From the NCBI GenBank assembly GCA_965212505.1, contig OZ243123.1, positions 1,116,001 through 1,180,000 of the forward strand: a DNA stretch of 64,000 nucleotides. The letters run 5' to 3'. How positions within the stretch are numbered: the first letter of the stretch is position 1; every line of letters begins with the position of its first letter. The DNA is from JAHEKO01 sp965212505 (GTDB taxonomy: Bacteria > Acidobacteriota > Thermoanaerobaculia > Multivoradales > JAHEKO01). Shown here piece by piece: positions 1 through 9,384 of this stretch. The translations under genes and the position numbers were made by a program. Under the pieces are notes generated by a model. It saw only the letters and a program-made list of their open reading frames with translations, was not told the DNA's origin and did no database searches.

Positions 1-1
1 A

Positions 2-730
<729 letters not shown>

Positions 731-764
731 CGGTTGTAAGAAGAGATAGGCGGGTTTCTGAGCG

Positions 765-1082
765 ATGATGAACGAGAAGATACGAATTCGGCTGAAGGCG
801 TTCGACTACCGGATTCTCGATACGTCCACGAATGAGATCGTGGATACTGCGCGCCGCACCGGTGCGCGCGTCGTCGGGCCGATCCCGCTGCCGACCCAGA
901 TCGCTAGGTACACCGTGAATCGCGGGCCGCACGTCGACAAGAAGTCGCGTGAGCAGTTCGAGATCCGGACCCACAAGCGTCTGCTCGACATTTTTGATCC
1001 CACCAGTCAGACAGTCGACGCTCTGATGAAGCTCGAGCTGCCTGCCGGTGTGGACGTCGAGATCAAGGCGTTCGGCAACTAA
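765..1082 (+). CDS. rpsJ: 30S ribosomal protein S10
   Basis: First gene of the S10 block, 105 residues, the normal length. IRIRLKAFDYRILD at the N-terminus and GPIPLPTQI and RTHKRLLDIFDP further on are diagnostic of S10 (also the antitermination factor NusE). Two ATG codons in a row (765 and 768) are possible starts; MNEKIRIRLKAFD from 768 is equally plausible. Confidence 0.98.
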   Translation: MMNEKIRIRLKAFDYRILDTSTNEIVDTARRTGARVVGPIPLPTQIARYTVNRGPHVDKKSREQFEIRTHKRLLDIFDPTSQTVDALMKLELPAGVDVEIKAFGN

Positions 1083-1100
1083 CACGCTGGAAGTGAGTCG

Positions 1101-1730
1101 ATGAACGGCATTCTAGGTAAGAAGCTGGGGATGACCCAGATTTTCAACGAGGACGGCACGATCGTGCCGGTCACCGTCGTCAAGGCGGGGCCCTGTCTGG
1201 TCGTCCAGCGCAAGACGGGCGATACCGACGGCTACGAGGCCATTCAGATCGGCCTCGTAGAAGAGAGCGCTCCGCGAGGAGTGAACGCGCCGACGCGCGG
1301 CCACTTCGCCAAAGCGGGCGTCGCGCCGACGCGCCGGGTTGCCGAGTTCCCGATCGAGGCCGATGACGAGGCCAAGGCTGGGGACGAAGTCAAGGCGACG
1401 ATCTTCGCGGTCGATGACTACGTCGACGTTGTCGGGACCAGCAAAGGTAAGGGCTTCCAGGGCGTCATGCGGCGTCACGGCTTTGGTGGCGGGCGGGCGA
1501 CCCACGGCTCGATGTTCCATCGTGCCCCCGGTTCGATCGGCCAGGCCTCCGATCCGTCGCGTGTCTTTCCCGGCATTCGGTTGCCGGGTCAGATGGGCAA
1601 CAAGCGTTCCACCAAGAAGAACCTCCAGGTCGTGAAGATCGACGAAGAGCGCGGCCTGCTTTACCTGCGCGGCTCCGTGCCGGGTCCGCGCGACGGCTAC
1701 CTGAAGATTCAGCGGGCCAAACGCGGCTGA
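1101..1730 (+). CDS. rplC: 50S ribosomal protein L3
   Basis: 209-residue L3. GILGKKLGMTQIF at the N-terminus and the conserved loop HGFGGGRATHGSMFHRAPGS (about residues 131-150) that reaches towards the peptidyl transferase centre identify it. It lies between rpsJ and rplD with an 18-bp upstream gap and is co-oriented with the whole operon. Confidence 0.98.
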   Translation: MNGILGKKLGMTQIFNEDGTIVPVTVVKAGPCLVVQRKTGDTDGYEAIQIGLVEESAPRGVNAPTRGHFAKAGVAPTRRVAEFPIEADDEAKAGDEVKATIFAVDDYVDVVGTSKGKGFQGVMRRHGFGGGRATHGSMFHRAPGSIGQASDPSRVFPGIRLPGQMGNKRSTKKNLQVVKIDEERGLLYLRGSVPGPRDGYLKIQRAKRG

Positions 1731-1744
1731 GCTCGAAGCAAGGA

Positions 1745-2374
1745 ATGGACATGAAGATCGCGGTCAAGAGCCTGAAAAACAGGAAGGTCAAGGAGATCGA
1801 GCTCCCGGAAGGGGTGTTCGACTACCCGTACAAGGAGCACCTGATCCACACGGTGGTTCAGGCGCACCGCGCCAGCCTTCGCCAGGGCACGCACAAGACG
1901 AAGCAGCGCGGAGAGGTTCGCGGTTCGACCCGCAAGCTCTACCGTCAGAAGGGGACCGGTCGGGCGCGTGCCGGACGCGCGAGCTCGCCACTGCGGCGCG
2001 GAGGCGGTACCGTTCACGGTCCGCAGCCACGTAGCTACGACAAGGCGGTTTCGGTGCGGGAGAAGCGCAACGCGCTCAAGTCGGTGCTGTCGCGCAAGCT
2101 CGCCAACGCCGAGCTCCTGGTCGTCAACAACTTCGACCTCGACACCCACAAGACCGGCGAGTTCGCCTCTGCGCTCGCAGGGCTCAAGCTCGAGGGGCGG
2201 ACGCTGATCGTCGATCGTTACGAGAACATGAATCTGGCGCTCGCGGTACGCAACAACCCTTCCGTCAAGGCGGTCGACGCGCTCGGCGTCAATGTCTACG
2301 ACGTGATCGATCGCGCGAATGTCGTGGTCAGCGAGGAGGCCCTCGGTCGCCTCGTCGAGGTGCTTTCCAAATGA
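1745..2374 (+). CDS. rplD: 50S ribosomal protein L4
   Basis: 209-residue L4. The basic loop QKGTGRARAGRASSPLRRGG, which lines the exit tunnel, is at about residues 66-85, and the C-terminal domain ends VVSEEALGRLVEVLSK. In enteric bacteria L4 autoregulates the S10 operon; no leader needed for that can be recognised here. ATG 1751 (MKIAVKSL) is an alternative start. Its stop overlaps the rplW start in ATGA. Confidence 0.97.
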   Translation: MDMKIAVKSLKNRKVKEIELPEGVFDYPYKEHLIHTVVQAHRASLRQGTHKTKQRGEVRGSTRKLYRQKGTGRARAGRASSPLRRGGGTVHGPQPRSYDKAVSVREKRNALKSVLSRKLANAELLVVNNFDLDTHKTGEFASALAGLKLEGRTLIVDRYENMNLALAVRNNPSVKAVDALGVNVYDVIDRANVVVSEEALGRLVEVLSK

Positions 2375-2661
2375 GAATCCAGGACGTCATTCGCCGGCCG
2401 CTGATCACGGAGAAGTCGACCGTGCTCAAGGACGAGCGCGGCATCGTCGCCTTCGAGGTTGACATGCGGGCGAACAAGATCGAAGTCAAGCGCGCTGTCG
2501 AAGCGCAGTTCAACGTCAGGGTCGCCGAGGTTCGTGTCGCGCGTATGCACGGCAAGAAGCGGCGCCAGGGGCGCTACGTCGGGCGGCGACCGGACTGGAA
2601 GAAGGCCTACGTGCGACTTGCGGACGGCGAAAAGCCGATCGAGTTCTTCGAGGGAGTCTAG
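2371..2661 (+). CDS. rplW: 50S ribosomal protein L23
   Basis: 96-residue L23, the exit-tunnel rim protein that docks trigger factor and SRP. It begins MRIQDVIRRPLITEKST, the standard L23 opening, and keeps AVEAQFNVRVAEVRV. It overlaps rplD by four bases (ATGA), indicating translational coupling. Confidence 0.97.
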   Translation: MRIQDVIRRPLITEKSTVLKDERGIVAFEVDMRANKIEVKRAVEAQFNVRVAEVRVARMHGKKRRQGRYVGRRPDWKKAYVRLADGEKPIEFFEGV

Positions 2662-2665
2662 TCAG

Positions 2666-3493
2666 ATGGCGATTCGAAAGCTCAAGCCCACCAACCCGGC
2701 GAGCCGGTTCCAGACCGTCTCGACGTTCGAGGAGATCACGACCTCGAAGCCGCACAAAGCTCTCACCGAGGGCAAGGGCGGCTCGGGTGGTCGCAACAAC
2801 AAGGGGCGGATCTCGGTTCGCTTCCGGGGTGGCGGCCACAAGCGGCGCTACCGCGTGATCGACTTCAAGCGTGACAAGGCCGGCGTGCCGGCGAAGGTCG
2901 CGACCGTCGAGTACGATCCGAACCGTTCGGCGCGGATTGCGCTGTTGCACTACGCGGACGGCGAGAAGCGCTACATCCTCTGGCCGCACGGCCTCAACGT
3001 CGGCGACGAAGTCGTCTCCGGCGAGGACGCGCCGATCAATCCGGGGAACTCACTGCCGCTCAGCAAGATTCCGGCGGGTACGATCGTTCACAACGTCGAG
3101 CTCAAGATCGGCAAGGGCGGTCAGATGGCGCGCAGCGCCGGGTCGGGAGCTCAGCTGATGGCCAAGGAGGGCAAGCATGCGCTCCTCAAGCTGCCGTCGG
3201 GCGAAGTGCGCAAGGTGCACATCAACTGCTCGGCGACGATCGGCCAGGTCGGCAACCTGGATCACGAGAACAAGTCGCTCGGTAAGGCGGGCAAGAAGCG
3301 CTGGCTCGGCCGGCGTCCGCACAACCGAGGCGTGGTGATGAACCCCGTCGACCACCCGATGGGTGGTGGTGAGGGCCGGAGCTCCGGAGGTCGGCACCCC
3401 TGCTCACCGTGGGGTCAGCCCTCGAAGGGGTACAAGACGCGACGTAACAAGAGCACGGACTCGATGATTGTCCGGCGCCGGAAGCAGAAGTAG
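2666..3493 (+). CDS. rplB: 50S ribosomal protein L2
   Basis: 275-residue L2, a core peptidyl-transferase-region protein. MAIRKLKPTNPASRFQ opens it; GRNNKGRISVRFRGGGHKRR and the C-terminal GVVMNPVDHPMGGGEGRSSG loop with its conserved histidine are intact. The frame is open further upstream inside rplW, but ATG 2666, just after the rplW stop, gives the family-length protein. Confidence 0.98.
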   Translation: MAIRKLKPTNPASRFQTVSTFEEITTSKPHKALTEGKGGSGGRNNKGRISVRFRGGGHKRRYRVIDFKRDKAGVPAKVATVEYDPNRSARIALLHYADGEKRYILWPHGLNVGDEVVSGEDAPINPGNSLPLSKIPAGTIVHNVELKIGKGGQMARSAGSGAQLMAKEGKHALLKLPSGEVRKVHINCSATIGQVGNLDHENKSLGKAGKKRWLGRRPHNRGVVMNPVDHPMGGGEGRSSGGRHPCSPWGQPSKGYKTRRNKSTDSMIVRRRKQK

Positions 3494-3501
3494 GACGGCT
3501 G

Positions 3502-3789
3502 ATGACGAGATCACTCAAGAAGGGCTTTTTCATCGACGACCACCTTCAGAAGAAGGTGGATCAAATCGCCGAGTCGGGCAAGAAGCGCGTCTTCAAGACG
3601 TGGTCCCGACGCTCGACCATCACACCAGAGATGGTCGGCCTGACGATTGCGGTACACAACGGCATGAAGTTCATTCCGGTCTATGTCACCGAGAACATGG
3701 TGGGGCATAAGCTGGGCGAGTTCGCCATGACCCGGACCTTCCGAGGTCACGGCGGCAAGAAGGCCGAGAAGTCGGGGAGGCCGAGATAA
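3502..3789 (+). CDS. rpsS: 30S ribosomal protein S19
   Basis: 95-residue S19 of the small-subunit head. MTRSLKKGFFIDDHL at the N-terminus and KTWSRRSTITPEMVGLTIAV, then GHKLGEFAMTRTFRGH, are diagnostic. Its TAA stop shares one base with the ATG of rplV. Confidence 0.98.
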   Translation: MTRSLKKGFFIDDHLQKKVDQIAESGKKRVFKTWSRRSTITPEMVGLTIAVHNGMKFIPVYVTENMVGHKLGEFAMTRTFRGHGGKKAEKSGRPR

Positions 3790-4142
3790 TGGAGGTCACC
3801 GCTCGACTCCGCTACCTGCAGGCGTCGCCGCAGAAGGTTCGGCTCGTCGCCGACCAGATTCGCGGCAAGGACGTGCAGGACGCGGTCAACATTCTCGAGC
3901 TGTCGAAGAAGTCGGCCGCGCGGCCGATGAAGAAGCTGCTCAAGTCGGCGATCGCAAACGCCGAGACGCGGGACGAGCAGATCGACGTCGACCTGCTCTA
4001 CGTGCGCGAGGTCTTCGTCGATGGGGGGCCGGCGCTCAAGCGTATTCGGGCCCAACCGATGGGCCGGGCGTTCCGGATCCTGAAGCGGCAGAGTCACATC
4101 ACCGTCAAGCTCGATACGCGAAAGACGGCAGAGGAATCGTAG
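3789..4142 (+). CDS. rplV: 50S ribosomal protein L22
   Basis: 117-residue L22, which lines the exit tunnel. RYLQASPQKVRLVADQIRGK near the start and the tunnel hairpin region GGPALKRIRAQPMGRAFRI (about residues 78-96) are typical. The start overlaps the rpsS stop by one base. Confidence 0.97.
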   Translation: MEVTARLRYLQASPQKVRLVADQIRGKDVQDAVNILELSKKSAARPMKKLLKSAIANAETRDEQIDVDLLYVREVFVDGGPALKRIRAQPMGRAFRILKRQSHITVKLDTRKTAEES

Positions 4143-4152
4143 GGGGTATTCG

Positions 4153-4812
4153 TTGGGTCAGAAAACACATCCGTACGGCTTCCGGCTCGTCTACAACAAG
4201 TCGTGGCACTCGCGTTGGTTCGCTGAGCGTGACTACGCGAAGATCCTTCACGAGGATCTCAAGCTGCGCGAGAGCCTGAAGCAGCGCCTCTCTCACGCGG
4301 GCGTGAGTGAGGTCGACATCGAGCGCGCCGCCGACAAGCTGCGCGTGTCGATCTACACCTCGCGACCGGGCATCATCATCGGTCGCAAGGGCGCCGAGGT
4401 CGACAAGCTGCGCGACGACCTCATGAAGCAAATGGGCAAGCCGGTGCACATCAACATTCAGGAGATTCAGCGCCCCGAGCTCGAGGCGCAGCTGGTTGCG
4501 GCTTCGATCGCGAATCAGCTGGAGCGGCGGATCGCATTCCGCCGCGCGATGAAGAAGGCGATGGAGTCGTCCTTCCGATTCGGTGCCAAGGGCTTCAAGG
4601 TGATGATCGCGGGCCGTCTCGGCGGCCATGAGATCGCTCGGACCGAGTGGTACCAGGACGGCCGTCTGCCGCTCCACACCCTCAAGGCCGAGATCGACTA
4701 CGGCTTCACCGAGGCGCGGACAACCTACGGCGTCATCGGCGTCAAGGTCTGGATCTACAAGGGCGACCTGGCGCGCGAGCGCGGCCGGGCGGCGCTCGGA
4801 GGTACTGCCTGA
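4153..4812 (+). CDS. rpsC: 30S ribosomal protein S3
   Basis: 219-residue S3. It starts with TTG, giving MGQKTHPYGFRLVYNKSWHS, the standard S3 N-terminus, so the rare start codon is well supported. The KH-domain motif PGIIIGRKGAEVDKLR is at about residues 72-87, and the C-terminal GVIGVKVWIYKGD is intact. Confidence 0.97.
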   Translation: MGQKTHPYGFRLVYNKSWHSRWFAERDYAKILHEDLKLRESLKQRLSHAGVSEVDIERAADKLRVSIYTSRPGIIIGRKGAEVDKLRDDLMKQMGKPVHINIQEIQRPELEAQLVAASIANQLERRIAFRRAMKKAMESSFRFGAKGFKVMIAGRLGGHEIARTEWYQDGRLPLHTLKAEIDYGFTEARTTYGVIGVKVWIYKGDLARERGRAALGGTA

Positions 4813-5231
4813 TGCTAATGCCCAAGAAGGTAAAGTTCCGGAAGCAGCAGCGGGGACGCCGCCGCGGCCGGGCGAAGGGCGGCGACTACATCGCGTTCGG
4901 AGACTACGGTCTCCAGGCACTCGAGGCCGGCTGGGTCACGGCCCGCCAGATCGAGTCCGCGCGTATCGCGATCACCCGAGGCGTCAAGCGTGGCGGCAAG
5001 ATCTGGATTCGAGTCTTCCCGGACAAGCCGATCACGAAGAAGCCGCTCGAAACCCGAATGGGTAAGGGTAAGGGCGCGCCCGAGGCGTGGGTGGCGGTCG
5101 TCAAGCCGGGACGGGTTCTCTTCGAGCTCGAGGGAGTCTCGCCCGAGGTGGCGCAGCACGCGATCCACCTGGCGACCTACAAGTTTGGTATCAAGACGCG
5201 CTTCATCTCGCGTCATGAGGAGTGGAGCTGA
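4812..5231 (+). CDS. rplP: 50S ribosomal protein L16
   Basis: L16, 139 residues from ATG 4812 (MLMPKKVKFRK) or 137 from ATG 4818 (MPKKVKFRK). QQRGRRRGRAKGG, GVKRGGKIWIRVFPDKP and the RMGKGKGAPEAWVAVVKPG segment identify it. ATG 4812 overlaps the last base of the rpsC stop. The frame extends far upstream as an artefact of the high GC content. Confidence 0.97.
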   Translation: MLMPKKVKFRKQQRGRRRGRAKGGDYIAFGDYGLQALEAGWVTARQIESARIAITRGVKRGGKIWIRVFPDKPITKKPLETRMGKGKGAPEAWVAVVKPGRVLFELEGVSPEVAQHAIHLATYKFGIKTRFISRHEEWS

Positions 5232-5431
5232 TGAAGGCTGCTGAGCTGAGAGAGCAAACGGTGGAAGATCTGCGCGCCAAGGAGACGGAGCTCGCCGAGC
5301 AACTGTTCGCCCTGCGCCTGCAGAAGGTCACCGGTCAGCTCGAGAATCCGGCCAAGATCACTCTCGCGCGTCGCGATTTGGCGCGCGTTCTGACGGTCCT
5401 CGGCGAGAAGACGAGAGGCCAGGAGGCGTGA
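5231..5431 (+). CDS. rpmC: 50S ribosomal protein L29
   Basis: 66-residue L29 beginning MKAAELREQTVEDLRAKE, with the family hallmark KVTGQLENPAKITLARRDLA. I prefer ATG 5231, which overlaps the rplP stop by one base, over an upstream in-frame GTG at 5222. Confidence 0.96.
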   Translation: MKAAELREQTVEDLRAKETELAEQLFALRLQKVTGQLENPAKITLARRDLARVLTVLGEKTRGQEA

Positions 5432-5709
5432 TGAGCGAAGCAACAGCCGCCGCTGAGCGGGGCCGGCCTCAGGTGCGAGTCGGCATCGTGGTCAGCGACA
5501 AGATGGACAAGACGATCGTGGTCGCGGTCGAGAACCGTGTCATGCACAGCTTGTACAAGCGGTACATGAAGAAGACAAAGCGTTTTCACGCCCACGACGA
5601 AAACGGTCAGTGCGGCGTCGGTGACCGGGTCGAGATCGTCTCGTGCCGGCCGCTGTCGCGCCTCAAGCGCTGGCGGGTTCGGCGGGTGCTGAAGAAGGCG
5701 GTCTCATGA
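5431..5709 (+). CDS. rpsQ: 30S ribosomal protein S17
   Basis: 92-residue S17. GIVVSDKMDKTIVVAVEN and KRYMKKTKRFHAHDE are family signatures, followed by GDRVEIVSCRPLSRLKRWRV. ATG 5431 overlaps the rpmC stop; the GTG just before it is less likely. The roughly 12-residue N-terminal lead before the OB fold is slightly longer than in E. coli. Confidence 0.96.
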   Translation: MSEATAAAERGRPQVRVGIVVSDKMDKTIVVAVENRVMHSLYKRYMKKTKRFHAHDENGQCGVGDRVEIVSCRPLSRLKRWRVRRVLKKAVS

Positions 5710-6074
5710 TTCAGATGGGTTCCATCCTGGATGTGGCCGACAACTCCGGTGCCCGGAAGATCGCCTGCATTCAGATTCGTGGCCGCTCCGCGAGCAAGGT
5801 CGGCGGTATTGGCGACATCATCACCGCCTCGGTCAAGGAGGCGACTCCCGAAGGAGCGGTGAAGAAGGGACAGGTCGTGCGAGCGGTCATCGTTCGTACG
5901 CGACGCGCCCATCGCCGCCGCGACGGCAGCTACATTCGTTTCGACACGAACTCTGCGGTGCTGGTCAACGAAACCGGCGAGCCGCTGGGCACCCGGGTCT
6001 TCGGACCGGTCGCCCGCGAGCTGCGCGAGCGCAGATTCATGAAGATCATCTCTCTCGCGCCGGAGGTCATCTGA
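5706..6074 (+). CDS. rplN: 50S ribosomal protein L14
   Basis: 122-residue L14, exactly the usual length. MIQMGSILDVADNSGARKIA and the C-terminal GTRVFGPVARELRERRFMKI are diagnostic. ATG 5706 overlaps the rpsQ stop (ATGA) and gives the correct length; longer in-frame starts inside rpsQ are rejected. Confidence 0.98.
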   Translation: MIQMGSILDVADNSGARKIACIQIRGRSASKVGGIGDIITASVKEATPEGAVKKGQVVRAVIVRTRRAHRRRDGSYIRFDTNSAVLVNETGEPLGTRVFGPVARELRERRFMKIISLAPEVI

Positions 6075-6102
6075 CGCTCGGCGTCGAGAAGTGGAGTCAC
6101 CG

Positions 6103-6426
6103 ATGAGTAAGCTGAAGATCAAGAAGGGGGACGAGGTGGTGGTGACGCGCGGCAAGAGCCGTGGCGCCCGCGGCAAGGTCCTCAAGGTGCACCCCTCGAA
6201 GAACGCCGCCATCGTCGAGCGTGTGAACATGGTCAAGCGTCACACGAAGCCGAATCCGAGCCAGCAGGTGCAGGGCGGTATCGTCGAGCGGGAAGCACCG
6301 ATTCAACTCTCCAACCTGAAACTGATCTGCCCCGAGAGCGGCAAGCCGACGCGCGTCGGCCGAAAGCGTCTCGAGGACGGGACCAGCGTGCGCGTCAGCA
6401 AGGTCTCGGGCGCGACCTTCAACTAG
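6103..6426 (+). CDS. rplX: 50S ribosomal protein L24
   Basis: 107-residue L24 with the KOW motif KIKKGDEVVVTRGKSRGARG at the N-terminus, then NMVKRHTKPNPSQQVQGGI. ATG 6103 is preferred to an upstream in-frame GTG at 6091, since it gives the normal L24 opening. Confidence 0.96.
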   Translation: MSKLKIKKGDEVVVTRGKSRGARGKVLKVHPSKNAAIVERVNMVKRHTKPNPSQQVQGGIVEREAPIQLSNLKLICPESGKPTRVGRKRLEDGTSVRVSKVSGATFN

Positions 6427-6437
6427 GAAGCGGACGA

Positions 6438-7037
6438 ATGGCGAAGAAGACGACAGCGACCGCGCCCGAGCCGAGCGCCTACCCGCGCCTCCGGACGCGC
6501 TATCACGAAGAGGTGGTGGCCGACCTCCAGAAGGAGTTCGAGATCAAGAACGTGATGGCGGTGCCTCGGCTCGACAAGGTCGTGCTGAATATCGGCCTCG
6601 GAGAGGCGACCCAGAACATCAAAGTGCTCGACCAGGCGGTCGAGGAGTTGGCGCAGATCGCCGGACAGCGTCCGGTGATCACGCGCGCGAAGAGGTCGAT
6701 CGCGAACTTCAAGCTTCGCGAGGGAATGCCCATCGGATGTCGCGTTACCTTGCGGGGCACACGCATGTGGGAGTTCCTCGATCGGCTGATCTCGACGGCG
6801 CTGCCGCGCGTTCGAGACTTCCAGGGCGTCAAGCCGGGGAGTTTCGACGGCCGCGGCAACTACACCCTCGGGGTTGAGGACCACCTGATCTTCCCAGACG
6901 TGGACTACAACAAGGTGGACCGGCCCAAGGGGCTCAACATCACCATCGTGACCACTGCGGACAACAACGAGCGGGCGTTCTATCTGTTGAAGGCGCTCGG
7001 GATGCCGTTCAAGCGGCCTCGCAACGAGGAACAGTAA
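6438..7037 (+). CDS. rplE: 50S ribosomal protein L5
   Basis: 199-residue L5, the 5S rRNA binder. PRLDKVVLNIGLGEATQN, GQRPVITRAKRSIANFKLRE and the C-terminal GMPFKRP are characteristic. An N-terminal lead of about 20 residues rich in Thr, Ala and Pro makes it a little longer than the E. coli protein. Confidence 0.97.
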   Translation: MAKKTTATAPEPSAYPRLRTRYHEEVVADLQKEFEIKNVMAVPRLDKVVLNIGLGEATQNIKVLDQAVEELAQIAGQRPVITRAKRSIANFKLREGMPIGCRVTLRGTRMWEFLDRLISTALPRVRDFQGVKPGSFDGRGNYTLGVEDHLIFPDVDYNKVDRPKGLNITIVTTADNNERAFYLLKALGMPFKRPRNEEQ

Positions 7038-7047
7038 GGAGAACCAC

Positions 7048-7233
7048 GTGGCAACCACTGCGAAGATGGCTCAGATCGATCGCAAGCCGAAGTTCAAGGT
7101 GCGCTACCGGAACCGGTGTAAGCGCTGCGGTCGGCCCCGTGGCTACATGCGGAAGTTTGCGCTCTGCCGGATCTGTTTCCGGAACCTCTCCTTGCAGGGG
7201 TACCTGCCCGGAGTGATCAAGGCGAGTTGGTAG
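7048..7233 (+). CDS. rpsZ: 30S ribosomal protein S14, zinc-binding short form
   Basis: 61-residue type Z S14 with a CxxC-x12-CxxC zinc ribbon (CKRC near residue 24, CRIC near residue 40), unlike the longer cysteine-free form. It starts at GTG 7048 with an AAGGAGA Shine-Dalgarno sequence shortly upstream. It ends QGYLPGVIKASW, the family's usual end. Also called rpsN in some annotations. Confidence 0.97.
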   Translation: MATTAKMAQIDRKPKFKVRYRNRCKRCGRPRGYMRKFALCRICFRNLSLQGYLPGVIKASW

Positions 7234-7244
7234 GGACTTAGAAG

Positions 7245-7646
7245 ATGACGATGACTGACCCGATCGCGGATCTGCTCACCCGGATTCGCAACGCACATAC
7301 GGCAAAGCACGACCGGCTCGATTCGCCGACATCGGGCCTCAAGCTCGAGATCTGTCGAATCCTCAAGAGCCAGGGCTTCATTACGGATTTCGAAGAGCTC
7401 GGCGACGAGCCGTCGAAGCGCGAGATTCGCGTCTTCCTTCGGTACACGCCCGACGGAGATCCCGCCATCCAGCATCTGCAGCGCGTCAGCCGGCCGGGTC
7501 GGCGCGTCTACCGCGGCGCGGGCGATCTGCGCCCTGTCCTGAACGGGCTGGGCATCGGCATCGTCTCCACCTCCAACGGTCTGCTGACCGATCAGGAAGC
7601 GCGAGATCAGCGGGTCGGTGGCGAGATCATCTGCGAGGTCTGGTAG
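7245..7646 (+). CDS. rpsH: 30S ribosomal protein S8
   Basis: 133-residue S8. MTDPIADLLTRIRNAH opens the core, and the C-terminal GLGIGIVSTSNGLLTDQEAR is the rRNA-binding signature. ATG 7251 is an alternative start. In E. coli S8 is the spc operon regulator; no matching mRNA site was recognised here. Confidence 0.97.
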   Translation: MTMTDPIADLLTRIRNAHTAKHDRLDSPTSGLKLEICRILKSQGFITDFEELGDEPSKREIRVFLRYTPDGDPAIQHLQRVSRPGRRVYRGAGDLRPVLNGLGIGIVSTSNGLLTDQEARDQRVGGEIICEVW

Positions 7647-7656
7647 GGGAATCGAG

Positions 7657-8202
7657 ATGTCACGCGTAGGAAAGAATCCGATTGAGGTCCCGAGCGGCAC
7701 CAAGGTGTCGCTCGATGACGGGATCTTCACCGCCGAAGGGCCGAAGGGGAAGGTCTCCGAGCGCATGCTCGACGGCATCGCGGTCTCCATCGACGACGGC
7801 ACCATCACGGTGACGCGTTCCGGTGACTCGGGCGACCTCCGTTCCAAGCACGGCCTGATCCGGGCGCTGCTCGCAAACGCCGTTCACGGTGTGTCGCAGG
7901 GCTTCGAGAAGGTGCTCGAGATCAACGGCGTCGGCTACAAGGCCGAGCTGCAAGGTCGTGCGATTCACTTCGCTCTCGGCTACTCCCATCCGATCGTCTT
8001 CGACCTTCCGGACGGGATCGACGCCGAAGTCGACAAGAACAACAAGATCTCCGTACGCGGCGCCAACCGCCAGCAGGTGGGTCAGGTCGCCGCGGAGATT
8101 CGGAGCCTGAGAAAGCCCGATCCCTACAAGGCGAAGGGCATCAAGTACGCCGACGAGATCATTCGTCGCAAGGTCGGTAAGGCCGGCGCGGCAGGCGGAT
8201 AG
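7657..8202 (+). CDS. rplF: 50S ribosomal protein L6
   Basis: 181-residue L6. MSRVGKNPIEVPSG begins it and RKPDPYKAKGIKYADE near the end is the family signature, with the duplicated fold in between. ATG 7657 is 10 bases after the rpsH stop; an in-frame start within rpsH is rejected because the S-R-V-G-K opening is diagnostic. Confidence 0.97.
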   Translation: MSRVGKNPIEVPSGTKVSLDDGIFTAEGPKGKVSERMLDGIAVSIDDGTITVTRSGDSGDLRSKHGLIRALLANAVHGVSQGFEKVLEINGVGYKAELQGRAIHFALGYSHPIVFDLPDGIDAEVDKNNKISVRGANRQQVGQVAAEIRSLRKPDPYKAKGIKYADEIIRRKVGKAGAAGG

Positions 8203-8219
8203 GGCGATAGGCGATAGTT

Positions 8220-8591
8220 ATGGATAGAGCTCAACAGAAGCGGCAGCGGCGAGTGAAGGCGCACCTTCGGGTGCGGGGCAAGGTGGCGGGAGATTCCGCG
8301 CGCCCGCGCCTCGCGGTCTTCAAATCGCTGCGATACGTCTACGCGCAGGTCATCGACGACTCGCAGGGCAAGACCCTGGCGCAGGCGAGCTCGCGTGAGA
8401 AGGCGATTGCCAGCAAGGCCGAGGGTAGCGCTTCGGCCAAGGATGCGGCGCGGTTGGTCGGCGAGGCGATCGCCGAGCGTGCCAAGAAGGAGGGGGTCGA
8501 GACCGTGGTGTTCGATCGCGGCGGCTACCTCTATCACGGCAAGGTTCGTGAGCTGGCCGAAGGGGCCCGTTCCAAGGGCCTGAAGTTCTGA
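8220..8591 (+). CDS. rplR: 50S ribosomal protein L18
   Basis: 123-residue L18, a 5S rRNA-binding protein. RVRGKVAGDSARPRLAVFKS, YAQVIDD and the C-terminal VVFDRGGYLYHGKVRELAEG are family motifs. Confidence 0.97.
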   Translation: MDRAQQKRQRRVKAHLRVRGKVAGDSARPRLAVFKSLRYVYAQVIDDSQGKTLAQASSREKAIASKAEGSASAKDAARLVGEAIAERAKKEGVETVVFDRGGYLYHGKVRELAEGARSKGLKF

Positions 8592-8607
8592 TTCGGGGAG
8601 AGACGTC

Positions 8608-9126
8608 TTGGCCAGGAACTACAGAAATTCGAACGACAGCGAGTTCTTCGAGCAGGTCATCCACATCAACCGCGTGACCAAGGTGGTCAAGGGCGGTAAG
8701 AACTTCTCGTTCTCCGCGCTGGTCGTGATTGGTGACGGGAACGGTCGAGTGGGTTGGGGCTACGGCAAGGCGAAGGAAGTGCCGAGTGCCATCCGCAAGG
8801 GCGTCGATGGTGCCCGCAAGAATCTGCTCGAGGTTCGGTTGACGGGGACCTCCATCCCGCACGAGATTTTGGGCGTCTTCGCCTCGAGTCGAGTGCTGTT
8901 GAAGCCGGCTTCCGAGGGTACCGGTGTCATTGCAGGCGGCGCGGTTCGCGCGGTCGTCGAAAGCGCGGGCATCCAGGACATCCTGACGAAGTCGCTCGGT
9001 TCCAAGAACCCTCAGAACGTGATCAAGGCGACGATGGCGGCCCTCTCCGCGCTTCGCGACGAGAAGGAGATTCGTCGTCAGCGGGGTATCGAGGTCGCCC
9101 CTGAGCCGGTGGCGGAAGAGGCATGA
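8608..9126 (+). CDS. rpsE: 30S ribosomal protein S5
   Basis: 172-residue S5. It begins with TTG (MARNYRNSNDSEFFEQVIHI), and no closer ATG fits. Core motifs are NRVTKVVKGGKNFSFSALVV and GVIAGGAVRAVVESAGIQDI, with KSLGSKNPQNVIKAT behind. Its stop overlaps the rpmD start by four bases. Confidence 0.97.
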   Translation: MARNYRNSNDSEFFEQVIHINRVTKVVKGGKNFSFSALVVIGDGNGRVGWGYGKAKEVPSAIRKGVDGARKNLLEVRLTGTSIPHEILGVFASSRVLLKPASEGTGVIAGGAVRAVVESAGIQDILTKSLGSKNPQNVIKATMAALSALRDEKEIRRQRGIEVAPEPVAEEA

Positions 9127-9317
9127 GCAAGAAGAAGGTCCAGGAGATCAAGATTCAGCAGGTGCGGAGTGCCATCGGGCGCCCGCAGAATCAGCGTCAA
9201 GTCCTCGACAGCCTCGGGCTGCGGCGGATTCGCCAGGTCGTTACGCGCCACGACACTCCGGCCGTGCGCGGCATGGTGAACAAGATTCCTCACCTCGTCG
9301 AGATCGTCGAGGAGTAG
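9123..9317 (+). CDS. rpmD: 50S ribosomal protein L30
   Basis: 64-residue L30 with IKIQQVRSAIGRPQNQRQVL and LGLRRIRQVVTRHDTPAVRG, both typical. It is coupled to rpsE by an ATGA overlap. A 67-bp gap then precedes rplO, one of the longer gaps inside the operon. Confidence 0.95.
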   Translation: MSKKKVQEIKIQQVRSAIGRPQNQRQVLDSLGLRRIRQVVTRHDTPAVRGMVNKIPHLVEIVEE

Positions 9318-9384
9318 GGCAGAGAAGCGAGACTCAGACGCTAGCGAATGCGAGCGCTGTAGATAGATCGAAGCGGAGATCAAA